Virus record (IMG/VR): IMGVR_UViG_3300028581_000063
Location: 1-49,645 of that record
Length of the DNA stretch: 49,645 nt
Reading direction: 5' to 3' (one strand)
From: a virus
This document shows, one piece after another, positions 1 through 9,314 of the stretch (position 1 is the first letter of the stretch; each line of letters starts with the position of its first letter). The notes beneath the pieces were generated by a model. That model was not told where the DNA came from, ran no database searches, and worked only from the letters and a program-made list of their open reading frames with translations. Position numbers and translations under genes: made by a program.

Positions 1-19
1 CTTTTTTTTTGCAAAAAAA

Positions 20-43
20 TAGGCTAGTTTTTTTTCTAGCCTA
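20..43. terminator. Terminator-like hairpin at window edge
   Basis: Perfect 8-bp stem TAGGCTAG / CTAGCCTA with a loop of eight T's. Read on the minus strand it is followed by a run of T's, as in an intrinsic terminator; on the plus strand it is preceded by A's. It probably separates a gene left of the window from the gene starting at 180. Confidence 0.5.
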
Positions 44-138
44 CTGTTACTTAGTTTTTATTTATTTTATCAATAAAAATTAACTTTTCTTTCCTAATGA
101 AATGAAAAGAGCCAAAATTTTTATTATTCAAAAAAATA

Positions 139-147
139 TGTTATAAT
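139..147 (+). promoter_or_regulatory. Putative extended -10 promoter of the gene at 180
   Basis: TGTTATAAT contains a consensus TATAAT (142-147) with a TG just upstream, 32 nt before the ATG at 180. No convincing -35 box is visible. Between 44 and 179 I see nothing else except AT-rich DNA. Confidence 0.4.
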
Positions 148-179
148 TCATAAAATATATTTTAATTTGTAATATTTTC

Positions 180-1661
180 ATGAAAAAAGATAATAATAAA
201 GAAAAAGAACCAATGTTTGAAAATCCTATTTTTGAGAGGATTGTTAGAATAATTAATTCGTCTATTACTGCTGGAGAAGTTCAAGCTCTTGAAAAAAAGC
301 TAGGTTTTAATAAAACCATACTAAAACTTTTAGAAACTGAAAATGAAAATAAACAGTTGGCATTATTATTGATTTCAGAAATTTCTGCTGATTATTTCAA
401 ACAATTTATTCATTTACAAAATGACAAAAGTATTGTAAAAACAGCTATTTTAAAAAATTATTTGATATATTATAGTATTTCTGATCAGTTAAAAAAAGAT
501 AAGGAAATATGAGAAACTGTTGTAGAATCAATGGTTCGTGACTGAAGAAATTTCTTTGAAATAGAAAAGTTTATAGAAGAAAATTTTTTAAAAGATAAAC
601 AAATATTATATAAAAAATATGAGCATACTTTAGAGTTATCTAACAGGGTTATTTTAAATGATCTAAGTAAACAAATATTAATATTAAAACAAACAAATAA
701 AGCTTTTTATGATATTCTTATTAAATTATGATTTGTTGTAAAAAATTTTAGTAAACTTGAAATAAGTAAATCCTTAGTTTTTGATATTACAAATAAAATA
801 TTATTAGATGAAGAATATATAAAACTACAAGAAAACGATAAGCTATTATATAAACAGAGTTATTTAGAAAAAATATTTAGAATAAGTATTAAATGAATAC
901 ATAAAGATATTAAATATATTTTTGATATTCTTCTAGAATTAATTCAAATTAATGAATCAAAAAGTAAATTAAAACACCAAGAAAAATTAGATAAAGAACA
1001 AGAAGCGAATGATGATGATACTAAAACTGAAAAAGATGAAGATTCAAAAATTGATCAAAAAGAACAAGAATTTAATGAATTATTAGAATATTCATATTTG
1101 GATTCTTATGTGCAAAAAGTAGACGGATGATATAATATAGATACTCTTGCATGAAAAAAATTATTTTTAGCAGATGAGCAAAAAGATAAATTTACTTCTA
1201 AATCTTTGACAAATTATGTTAAATTTTATAATACATTAACTTATTTATGATTAAATTTTTTATGGGATAAGCATTCTTATGATTTCACTATTCTATGCAA
1301 TAATAAATTTTGATTTAATCATATTTATTGAGCATGAATAACAGAAGTAAAGCTATTATCTGTTTTGAATCTAATATGAAAGAATGTATGAATTCCAGAA
1401 ACAGAATTTTATGTAGATGAAAATGAAAGTTTTTCAGAAGATTGACAGAAGATTCAAAAAAGAGAAAAAAAATTATCTTGTTTCAGAGATTTATGAGAAG
1501 CAAATCTAGCATTTTTAGATATAAAATCAACATGAAAAATAAATTCTGTAATGTATTCAGATAATTCTGCTTTTTGAAACTGAGCTATAGAAAATAAGCT
1601 TAGGGAAAACGATTGTATTGATAGAAAAAAGCATAATTTAAATATTACAGAGTGGAAATAA
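180..1661 (+). CDS. Hypothetical protein, 493 aa (host)
   Basis: Open for 494 codons only if TGA is Gly; the first TGA is at 510. I do not recognise a family. The N-terminal two thirds is charged and mostly helical. Around residues 260-300 there is a low-complexity acidic/lysine stretch, likely a linker. The C-terminal part, from about residue 310, is more globular and glycine-containing. No signal peptide or membrane segment is evident. It stands alone, with its own upstream -10-like box and a downstream hairpin terminator, and faces the convergent L,D-transpeptidase gene. It lies outside the prophage, so it is a chromosomal gene of the host. Confidence 0.8.
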
Positions 1662-1670
1662 ATATAAAAA

Positions 1671-1703
1671 AAACTACATAAATGAAATTTATGTAGTTTT
1701 TTA
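1671..1703. terminator. Bidirectional intrinsic terminator
   Basis: A 13-bp perfect stem (AAACTACATAAAT paired with ATTTATGTAGTTT, loop GAA) has A's on one side and T's on the other. It lies between the convergent stop codons at 1661 and 1713 and can serve both genes. Confidence 0.85.
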
Positions 1704-1712
1704 ATTGTTTAA

Positions 1713-2803
1713 TTAATATATATTTGTAGTATCTATTTTAACATTTTCTACTCATAACTCTACCATTAATTTAAAAATATGCTCCATAAAAAATGCTCAA
1801 ACTCTTATACATCAATTAGAACGAGGCCATCAATCAACAGATCAAGTGCTTACATGTATCCAAAGTGGACCTTTAATATGTACGGCATAAGGCATTACAG
1901 CTCATCACTTTTCTACTACCCTTCAATTTATATCTTTTATTTTAGGATATTCAGAAGAAGTATGTAGCATATCAGGATTTTTTATTCAGTAAGTTACTAG
2001 TATAGGAGTTTCATGTCAATCGGGTAATCATGGCATTCAGTCCTTTAATCAAGGAGAACAATATGTTGCTAATTCTAGTTTTCAATTTACATAAAATGCC
2101 AATGCAGTTTTTCAATCTACATTTTTAAATATAATTTCACTTTTACCACTATCATTAGATTCAGGAAATACACCTACAAGTTTTTCGTTAATATATGTTC
2201 AAGGTTTATTTATTCATATATCACTTCAATAAAAAGTTTTTATATTAAATACATTAAGACTTCAATTTAAAGCTCATTCTACTTGATTATATCATTTTAG
2301 ATTTTTATATATTTCGATTCTTTTTAATACCTCAGGACTTAATTCATCAGGATTATTCATATAATATTCTAAATATATTTTCTCCAATGTATTAGGTCAT
2401 AAAATTCCATCTTCGACCAATTCTAATTCTGATTGTAACTCAGTTACTTTTGCTACGAATTCTCATGAATCATTACAATCGCTTAAATTGAAAAAAGTAC
2501 AGAAATTGTCTATTTCTATTTTTCAAACAAATTTAGTTGAACTTTCAAATTTTATATTATTTGTATCTGGTATATCTTGAATAGTTCAAGAATTTTGAAC
2601 TTTGGGAATATTATAATTATTAGAACCATCATATTCATCAATAGGTACCCATTTTTTTTTCAAGCATTTTCAGTATCAAATACAGGTTTATTTACTACCT
2701 CTTCAACATAACCTGCAGTTCTATCAAGTACATATTCTACCGCATTAACTCATGGACTAATAGATAATATAGCTGCTGCTAACATAGTTTCAAATCTATT
2801 CAT
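1713..2803 (-). CDS. L,D-transpeptidase (YkuD fold), frame broken at an A9 run
   Basis: The C-terminal domain has the YkuD signature: a His-containing HIKGPLWIHVSTGS stretch followed by SNGCIR, with the catalytic Cys. These enzymes cross-link peptidoglycan outside the cell membrane. The start at 2801-2803 gives a signal peptide (MNRFETMLAAAILSISPGVNA) with a plausible Ala cleavage site. The span of 1091 nt is one base short of 364 codons. Residues 1 to about 50 are in one frame and the rest in the -1 frame. The switch falls at nine A's (2652-2660), read in the first frame as TGA-AAA-AAA-AAT. A -1 slip on A-AAA-AAA, or transcript slippage adding one A, would give the intact protein of about 363 aa. 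A sequencing indel is equally possible. The gene has its own strong promoter and is convergent with the gene at 180. Confidence 0.8.
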
Positions 2804-2833
2804 ATTTAATTGTTATTAGTTATTAATTGGTAT

Positions 2834-2862
2834 ATAATATATACAAAAAAGACAAATGTCAA
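2834..2862 (-). promoter_or_regulatory. Promoter of the L,D-transpeptidase gene
   Basis: On the minus strand a perfect -35 TTGACA (2857-2862) is followed after exactly 17 nt by TATTAT (2834-2839), upstream of the ATG at 2803. It is divergent from ssrA. Confidence 0.6.
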
Positions 2863-2873
2863 GTAAATTTATC

Positions 2874-2901
2874 TTTACTTTTTATATTAAATGAATATTA
2901 T
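2874..2901 (+). promoter_or_regulatory. Putative ssrA promoter
   Basis: TTTACT (2874-2879), 16 nt, then TATTAT (2896-2901), placed 8 nt before the predicted tmRNA 5' end at 2910. Confidence 0.45.
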
Positions 2902-2909
2902 ATGGATAC

Positions 2910-3373
2910 GGGGTTAATCTTGGTTTCTATCGAGAGAATCGCTCGGGTCATATGCTATCTGGGAGATGTTTGTGACTTCCATAATCAATTACAAACAAAC
3001 ATAAATGCAAACACTTTTGTAAGAGCAAAAGCTAGCCTAGCTAGATTTGCTACTGGTTTAAAAACTCCAGTAATGGTTGTTGCTTAATTTATATTAGCAT
3101 CAACTAGTAGCCTTCACTTAGTGATGAGCACCGATTGGTCTGCTACACAGTTTATAAAAATCCCCACTCTTGGAGAGATATAAACTTATTAAATAAGAGT
3201 TTTTTCTGAAACGGTTTTGATTTAATCTTGTTTTAGAAAAATATTAACAGATTAAATTTTCTCGTGTACTTTTTGTTTGTACTTCATACACGAGAATATA
3301 AATACAAACTATGATAGTAGATGTATTTCTTTGGCCTCTTGACACGTGGGTTCGAATCCCACTAGCTCCACCA
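2910..3373 (+). ncRNA. ssrA: tmRNA (trans-translation, ribosome rescue)
   Basis: The 5' end GGGGTTA pairs, with two G-U wobbles, with TAGCTCC just before ACCA at 3370-3373. The 3' end has a tRNA-like T arm, GTGGGTTCGAATCCCAC, closely like the tmRNA ending of other bacteria. The 5' end (GGGGTTAATCTTGG) matches the usual tmRNA start. A tag reading frame begins at a putative resume codon GCA (3007-3009) and ends with TAA (3085-3087). The tag is 26 aa, starts ANTFVRAK and ends TPVMVVA. At about 464 nt the RNA is longer than the usual 350-400. The encoded CCA and 3' end form the attachment site of the prophage, whose integrase gene overlaps the last 12 nt antisense. The native terminator now lies at the other end of the prophage. 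Confidence 0.92.
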
Positions 3374-4786
3374 TTTATGAACATTAAGCTTACGAAGGGC
3401 TTTGAAGAGTTGGTTTTCCACTATTCAAAGCCTTTTGTTGTTGTCAATTACGAGTTCGACGACCATAAAATTGATAACTCTCAACTTCTTTTCATAACTG
3501 TAGCTTTTCCGCTTGTCATAGAGCTCAACCAGAAGTTCGACGGTATTGTCTAAATTAGTTAAAAGAACATCATCTTTTTGATCTAATTTGTTTAATTCTT
3601 CATTTATATCCATTAATTCATTAACAATAGAATTTTTAGAATCATTTAATTCTTCACTGCTTATCTCTCCCATAGATCTCATTTTAATTAATGAGGTCTT
3701 TTCATTTTGTAATTTTTTTGATCTTTTTTCTAAACCAAGTCTTGTTTTTTGAGTTTTTTCAATTTCCTCTAAATGATACTCTTTAATTCATTCTTTAACT
3801 TCTTGTTTATATTCATCAGGAATACGATATAAGTGTAAATTTTCATCAAACACTTTTACTATTTCTTTTTGATTATACCACAAATTAAGTTTGGTATCAC
3901 TGTGTAAATGAAAATAAACATACTTTTTCTTACATAGTGATACTGTTAATTTTTTACCACTTTCTTTATGAAAAACTTTTCATTTAAGAGGAGATAAGTC
4001 CCTATCGTATACATAAGTAACCCCTCTAGATATTTTATTAACTTTCTCCCATAATTCTCTAGATATTAAAGCTTGATGTTTTCATTCATACAATTCTCCA
4101 GCATATTCTATAACTCAATAATAAAAAGGATTTTTAACCATTCTTTCCATTACTGTTTTTGTAACTTTTCATCATTTTCTAGTCCTGAAACCTTCTTCGA
4201 ATAAAATATCTACAATTTTTCTTAAAGGTACATTATCAGACCTTAATTCAAAAATTCTTTGAATATAGTGCATATTTCAATCATCTACATCAGCTCATCT
4301 TGTAATTCTATTATTTACATATCATAAAGGTACTGGTCAAACAATTCATCATCATTTAATTTTTGTTTCAATTCATTCCATAACTTTTTTTCTAAGATCA
4401 ACAATATATTGATTTGAAAATCAAAAATGAATAGAAAGCATTAAAACTTGATCTCAAGTAAAAATTCACTCCTTACAGTGAATTTGTTTTATTTTTCAAG
4501 ATTGTGCATACCATTTTAGAGTTCACTCATCAACAGCATTTCTTGTAAGCCTATCTAAATGCTGAGTAATGATTATATCAGCTGTTCATTTTTCAAACAT
4601 CATAATCATTTTATTGAATCATTCTCTTCAAGGTTGTTTTGCACTTTTTGCTTCCAAAATAGTTTCAATTACTGTATATTTATTTAATTTACAGTAATCA
4701 AGACACCATGAAAGCTGAGTATCAATAGATTGAACTTGCATATCATCTCTATCAGTTGATTTTCTACAATAAATTACTACTTTCAT
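3362..4786 (-). CDS. Large serine integrase, C-terminus altered by integration
   Basis: Site-specific recombinase for phage integration. The N-terminus MKVVIYCRKST carries the catalytic Ser10 of the resolvase domain (about 1-150). A recombinase domain follows (about 165-270, with a conserved PLGYVNN opening), then a long basic and coiled-coil region (about 350-450). Start at 4784-4786, 1 nt from the ImmA gene stop. In this integrated form the frame ends KWWS and stops at TAG (3362-3364), inside ssrA. The phage-side sequence at the right end (47344-47457) continues the same frame from KWW with 34 different residues, so the excised phage would encode about 507 aa. Codons for the last 70 residues are richer in G and C than the rest, probably because they also encode the terminator hairpin. 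Confidence 0.93.
3365..3376. other. attL core (GCTCCACCATTT)
   Basis: It overlaps the tmRNA 3' end (through CCA at 3373) and the last codons of the integrase gene on the minus strand (AAA TGG TGG AGC TAG). It matches the right-end core at 11 of 12 positions. Confidence 0.82.
3395..3436 (+). terminator. Phage-borne replacement terminator for ssrA
   Basis: GGCTTTGAA (3398-3406) pairs perfectly with TTCAAAGCC (3424-3432), extended by AA and a G-U pair, and is followed by TTTT. It starts 21 nt after the tmRNA CCA. It lies wholly inside the antisense coding region of the integrase, which is unusually GC-rich there. It would stop ssrA transcription once the native terminator has been moved away. 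Confidence 0.65.
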
Positions 4787-4787
4787 A

Positions 4788-5198
4788 TTATCAATAGATA
4801 TGTTTTAATTTTTTAAATATTAAAGATTCAGGAACAGCTAAACATTGTGCTACTGTTGGCACATTTTGATATTCTTCCCATAATTCTTTAAATTGTTTTG
4901 TTGGGCATAGTAAATTCATAGCAAATTCATCTGCCTTTTTTTCTTTTAGTTCCTTACATGCAAATATTCCACTAGAAGCTCAAATCTCTCAATCGATATA
5001 ATGTCATAATTCATGAGCTAAAGTAAATCTTTGTTCTGCTAAATTTAAAGAACTATTTATTACAATAGTAGTTCAACTTATAAATCCGTTTATTTTATCA
5101 AAACCAAAATAATCAATACTAAGTCAAACTTTTAAAACAATAGATTCAATATCTATAGGCAAATTATAGTTTTTATACTTGTCTAAAAATTCCTTCAT
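4788..5198 (-). CDS. ImmA/IrrE-family metallopeptidase
   Basis: 136 aa (COG2856 family) with the zinc motif HELGH at residues 62-66; the Gly is a TGA codon. A downstream KKADEFAMNLLCP stretch supplies the third ligand region. Enzymes of this family inactivate the neighbouring XRE repressor by proteolysis and so trigger induction, as ImmA does to ImmR in ICEBs1. The gene sits between repressor and integrase in one leftward operon, ending 1 nt before the integrase start. I infer the same job here; the substrate is not shown by sequence. Confidence 0.88.
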
Positions 5199-5271
5199 AA
5201 TCCAAATTTTAGTACATTTAAAATAGTGCTTTCTTAGAACACCTATAAGATCAAATTCAAAAAAACAATTA

Positions 5272-5727
5272 CTATTTATCTAATAGATCCTTTAAGAATT
5301 TAGAATTTCATTGTTCAATTTTAAATCTAGCATAAGCCATGATATCATTTAGAACATCTTCATCTTTTGTTCCAAATTCTCTAGATAATGCAAGTCTAAG
5401 ATCAGATAAGCTAAGATTTTTTAAAAAATCAGATGAGTTTGATAGAGTTTCTCAAGTAGTAACTTCATACTCATATTTTTTAGCTTTTTTTAGTAACTCA
5501 TCAAACTCAGATTCTCTCATTCATAAAGTAAGAGCCATTTTTTTATAAATATCCAAATTAGATGTATTTCTCTTCCCATTAAGTAAATCGCTAATATAAG
5601 GTTGAGATTTATTTAACTGATCTGCTAATCACATAACAGTCTGTTCTTTCTCTTCTAAATATCTATAAATTGCATTTCATAGATACTTACATATAGCATC
5701 TATATTTACTATTTTTTCTTTAAACAT
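5272..5727 (-). CDS. XRE-family phage repressor
   Basis: 151 aa. Residues 18-72 form a Cro/CI-type helix-turn-helix (VMGLADQLNKSQPYISDLLNG). The C-terminal half is helical and probably mediates dimerisation or recognition by ImmA. First gene of the leftward immunity operon (repressor, ImmA, integrase). It faces the divergent early genes across a 255-nt region with four copies of a TATAACC-type half-site, the likely operators. It lacks the self-cleaving LexA/CI peptidase domain, consistent with dependence on ImmA. Confidence 0.88.
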
Positions 5728-5982
5728 TTTTTATTATTAAGTAATATAACCATTATCGGTAATATAATATATTTATTAACTCAAAAGTCAATACTTTTTT
5801 AATAAAAACATTGCTGAAAGGTATAAAAAAGTTATAAAAAAATTTGCATTATACACAAATATGGTTATATTGATGTTACGGAAATGCCAGTGATCTTTAA
5901 CATAACCTGAATACAGACAATTAATATTTTTTTGAATTTAACTATAACCTAATTAAGTTATACTAGTAATAAATTTAAAAAG
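5728..5982. promoter_or_regulatory. Divergent immunity/early control region
   Basis: Gene-free region between repressor and early operon. An 11-bp inverted repeat is split across it: AATATAACCAT (5743-5753) and ATGGTTATATT (5861-5871). Further half-sites are CATAACC (5901-5907) and the palindrome TATAACCTAATTAAGTTATA (5943-5962). The palindrome overlaps a likely rightward promoter, TTTAAC (5937-5942), 16 nt, TATACT (5959-5964), so repressor bound there would block early transcription. Confidence 0.65.
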
Positions 5983-6138
5983 ATGAAAACTGAAGATAGA
6001 AAATGGAAGTGGATTAACTGTGCTTTTTATCTCGATGAACCTCTAGAAGAGAACGAAATAAGAAATGCTTTTAAAAATGAGTTTGTAAAAAGAGATCTAT
6101 TAAGATTAATAGAAATTTTAAAACAACCTGATACTTAA
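5983..6138 (+). CDS. Small early protein, 51 aa
   Basis: First gene of the rightward early operon, 19 nt after the putative -10 box. The product is charged, rich in Lys and Glu, with an aromatic N-terminus (WKWINCAFY). I recognise no family. Its place where many phages have Cro or an antirepressor hints at a regulatory role, but no helix-turn-helix is obvious. Confidence 0.65.
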   Translation: MKTEDRKWKWINCAFYLDEPLEENEIRNAFKNEFVKRDLLRLIEILKQPDT

Positions 6139-6157
6139 TACCACTTAACATTTATAT

Positions 6158-6394
6158 ATGAGATTAATTGAAAAGAAAATTCAAGATAAAACTTTAGTTG
6201 AATTACTCGCTAAAAAACTAAAGAAAAAACCTTATCTTATAAGATTCCACATTAGCAAATACACAAATCCTAGATGGAATACTAAATGGGAACTCACTAA
6301 AGCACTAAATGAAATAGAGTGAAAAACCGAAAAGAATAAGTATAGCATTTTAGATTTATTTGGTAATGAAGAAAATATATGAGAAAAAGGTTAA
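6158..6394 (+). CDS. Small early protein, 78 aa
   Basis: Starts 19 nt after the previous stop; two TGA codons are read through as Gly. A basic N-terminal half (KKLKKKPYLIRFHISKY) suggests nucleic-acid contact, but no domain is recognisable. Its end overlaps the start of the next gene by 16 nt in another frame, typical of a tight phage early operon. Confidence 0.65.
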
Positions 6395-6534
6395 AAGAAG
6401 ATCATTGCATCGTCTGGATACTAATATTGATAATACTAATTATCTGATTGGTATGACACTCTGATTACTGTGTTGAACAATTAGAGTATCAAGCTAATTT
6501 ATATTGTAACAATTGACTATGCAACACACCATAA
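6379..6534 (+). CDS. Small single-pass membrane protein, 51 aa
   Basis: A positively charged N-terminus (MRKRLKED) is followed by one hydrophobic helix at residues 11-26 and a Cys-containing tail. It overlaps both neighbours. Function unknown; early membrane peptides in prophages may affect superinfection, but nothing in the sequence proves that. Confidence 0.55.
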
Positions 6535-6749
6535 CAGTAGACCATGATAAATATGAGTCTATGAAAAGAGAACTTGAAGTTCTAAAAGCAATTGAAAATG
6601 ATAAATTTTGCAGGTTTGTAGAATTTGTAGATAGACTTTCTGATTCTAGAGCTAAGGTAAATACTAAGTATTGCATTAATACCTTTATTGAAATGGAATT
6701 AGAAAAGTATAAAGATTTACAATTTAAACTAGAACCATGAGAAATTTAG
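6519..6749 (+). CDS. Small coiled-coil early protein, 76 aa
   Basis: ATG at 6519 (MQHTITVDHDKYESMKREL); an in-frame TTG at 6513 is a less likely start. Rich in Glu and Lys with a helical, probably coiled-coil middle; ends EPGEI with one TGA Gly. It overlaps the next gene by 13 nt. No family recognised. Confidence 0.6.
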
Positions 6750-6901
6750 AGAAAAAAATAGAGCTTTTTAAAAAGCTTAGAAAAATTTATTACGAGCTTT
6801 CAAATGAAACTGAAATGAGTGATAAAGAATATTCAAAACTCCTAGAATTATGAGATAAGATCATAACAATGGAAAATGAGTATGGAATTACTGAGGAGTA
6901 A
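6737..6901 (+). CDS. Small early protein, 54 aa
   Basis: An entirely helical, charged 54-residue product (MRNLEKKIELFKKLRKIY and onward) with one TGA Gly. Overlaps the preceding gene and is followed by another small ORF 19 nt on. Function not recognised. Confidence 0.55.
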
Positions 6902-6920
6902 ACCTCAATAAAAACAATTT

Positions 6921-7031
6921 ATGTTAAATGCTAATTTTAAGGCTATGAAAAATGATTATAAGAAAAAGCCTCTTAAAAAAGAGACTCTTCCGTGAGAACT
7001 AATCAACTTTAAAAAGTCAATTAGCACTTAA
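6921..7031 (+). CDS. Possible micro-protein, 36 aa
   Basis: 36 codons with a lysine-rich middle and one TGA Gly, in an otherwise unfilled gap ahead of the Bet/RecT gene. Kept because early genes here are packed end to end, but at this length it could be chance. Confidence 0.4.
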
Positions 7032-7064
7032 CATCATACTAATTTATTTAATAAAATCAAACTT

Positions 7065-7874
7065 ATGAGTGATTTACAACTTTGGAAAGACCAAAATAAA
7101 CTAGATGAGGTTAAGAAATTGTTTGCACCAAAACTTACTGAAGATGAATTTAACACTTTTGTATGAATTGGAAAAGCAACTTCATTAAATCCATTTTTAA
7201 GAGAAATATGGGCTGTAAAATATCAATGACAACCTGCAAATATATTTATAGGTAGGGATTGATATAGAAAATCAGCTCAATCAAATAAAGAATATGATTA
7301 CCATACTGTAGATGCTGTATATTCAAATGATGTCTTTGAAGTAGAAAACTGAGAAGTAAAACATAAATATAACATTACAAATAGATGAGATTTAGCATGA
7401 GCATATTGTATTGTAAAAAGAAAATGATCATCAAAATCAATGTTTAATTTTGTAGACATAAAAGAATACAATACAAATCAAAGTGTATGGAAGCAAAAAC
7501 CTGCTACCATGATAAAAAAAGTAGCTGAAGCTCAATGATTAAGATGAACATTCCAGGAATTATTTGCATGAACTTATGATGAAAGTGAAGAGATTCCTGA
7601 AAATCAAAATACACCTAATGAACCAAAAACAAATAATGAAGATCAAGAAAAAAACTTCGAAGTGTATTATGATAAAATGATGGCTGTAAAAAATGAAGAT
7701 GAACTTAGAAAAGTTTTTATAGAACTAAACAAGGAAAGGAAAAAATCAAAGGATTATTTATCTGAAGATCAATTAAAAGAACTTGTAGGTCTAAAAGATG
7801 AAATTAAGCAAAAAATAAATGAAAATATAGTTGATGCTGAAATCATACCTGAAGAACCAAAGAAATCTAAATAA
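7065..7874 (+). CDS. Bet/RecT-type single-strand annealing protein
   Basis: 269 aa. The central block NPFLREIWAVKY, then IFIGRDGYRKSAQ, is the hallmark of the phage Bet (Red-beta/RecT) family, which anneals homologous single strands during phage recombination and repair. The N-terminus (FAPKLTEDEFNTFVGIGKATSLNP) also matches; the acidic C-terminal third from about residue 180 is variable. It is followed by a PD-(D/E)XK nuclease that can supply the partner exonuclease activity, giving a Red-like pair. Confidence 0.9.
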
Positions 7875-7895
7875 TACCTCCTAACTATAAAAACC

Positions 7896-8945
7896 ATGTG
7901 AAAAATTAAAAGTTTAAGTTGGTCTAAGATAAATACTTTTGAAACATCTAGATCACAATTTATAAAAACATATTTTGAAGAAGAACCATTCTTCGAAACT
8001 AAAGAAATACTATTTTGAAAAATACTTTGAACTATTATAGAACTATGAAGTTTTGATGAAGATGAAATTATAAGAGCTATATCAAAAGATAGAAATTGAG
8101 AGATTCAAGAAGTTGAAGCTTGGAAAGTTAAAACATATAAAGAGATAATTTCTAGGATATCAGAAAATGAAGATTTTGTAGAAAAACTCCTAAACTTCCA
8201 ATTTGATCTCTTCCCAGTATATGAGCAAAAATTACAACAATTTATTGATGGAATATGCTGTCTTGGATTTATAGATAACTGTCCTGATATAGTAGATGAT
8301 TGACTCCATACTTTTAGAGAATTTAAAACATGAAAAAAGACTTGGGATCAAGATAGAGCTAATAACCACTGACAATTATATTTCTATGCACTTATGATAG
8401 AAGAGCAATCTTGAATCATACCAAAAACTGCATATCTTGATTGGATAGTAACGAGTGAAGATGAAAATGGTAATATAATACCAACTTGAGAAATTAAAAC
8501 ATTCAAAGTTGATATAGATCCAAAAGAAGTAAAAAAATGGAGAAAAAGGATTCCAAAAATCTTTAAAGATATGAATGATGAGTATGAAAAATGGTTAGAA
8601 TCTCAGGAATGACAACTTGAAATAGATACTTCAAAAATGAAAGAATATGCTGAACTTGAAAGACAAAAAAAGGATATTCTTGATAAACAAGCTATCTTAA
8701 AAGATGAAATTGATAAAGAGATGAAAGATAAAAAAGTTGATAGCTATAAACAAGATTGAATTTGAAGTTTTTACTACATACAAAAGAAAAAATGGGATTA
8801 TCCTGAAGATATTATATCTAAAGAAGAAACTATTAATGAAAAATTTAAAGAAGAACTTCAAGAAATAGTTATTTTAAAACAAGAATTTGAGGAAAAAAAT
8901 GAACCTGAGGTGTCATCCACTCTCAGCTTTAGGCTATGAAAATAG
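7896..8945 (+). CDS. PD-(D/E)XK phage exonuclease (RecB/Cas4-like fold)
   Basis: 349 aa. Active-site motifs are GFIDN (D127), FREFKTGKK (E142, K144) and Q160 followed by YFYAL, the order of RecB-type nucleases. It probably makes the single strands used by the upstream annealing protein. A charged coiled-coil insertion occupies about 235-270, and the C-terminus is acidic. The start is ATG followed at once by TGA (Met-Gly). The end overlaps the next gene by 10 nt. Confidence 0.85.
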
Positions 8946-9313
8946 GTACTAATGAGGAACTTATAGAATATCTACAAACTGCAAGAAAAAGGCTTTACAA
9001 AGTAAAAGCCTTTTCTCGTTCCCGTTCAATTCCTCAAAACTCTTATTTACATTTAATTTTTGAATTTATCGCTGACTATTGAGATACATGACATACGGCT
9101 GAAGAATTAAAAGAAATTTTTAAAGCTAAGTTTTTGAGAAAGTATTCTTACAAGTTTAAAACTAACTATATAAAACCAACCAAAGAATTAGATAGTAAAG
9201 AGATGACTTCTTTTATTGAACAAATAAGAGTATGGGCTAGAGATTTCTTGAGTTTAGATATTCCTGATCCTGAAGAAAAAAGGATGCTCGAATATTACAA
9301 TAACAAGATCTAA
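8936..9313 (+). CDS. NinB/Orf-like recombination mediator
   Basis: 125 aa. The pattern IPQNSYLHLIFEFIADY, a gap with EELKEIFKAKFL, then KPTKELDSKEMTSF and a final IPDPEE resembles the NinB (lambda Orf) family, which helps load annealing proteins on single-stranded DNA. Position directly after the annealase and nuclease genes supports this. Family assignment is from motif memory, so moderately sure. Confidence 0.65.
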
Positions 9314-9314
9314 T

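Noticed and set aside
1779-1967. Plus-strand ORF of 62 aa inside the L,D-transpeptidase region
   Set aside because: Antisense to the catalytic domain with the SNGCIR motif; no independent support.
2827-3087. 86-aa ORF across the tmRNA 5' half
   Set aside because: Only its last 26 codons are the tmRNA tag; the upstream part runs through promoter and structural RNA sequence.
3311-3553. Plus-strand ORF overlapping the tmRNA end and integrase
   Set aside because: Antisense shadow of the integrase gene, crossing the tRNA-like domain of ssrA.
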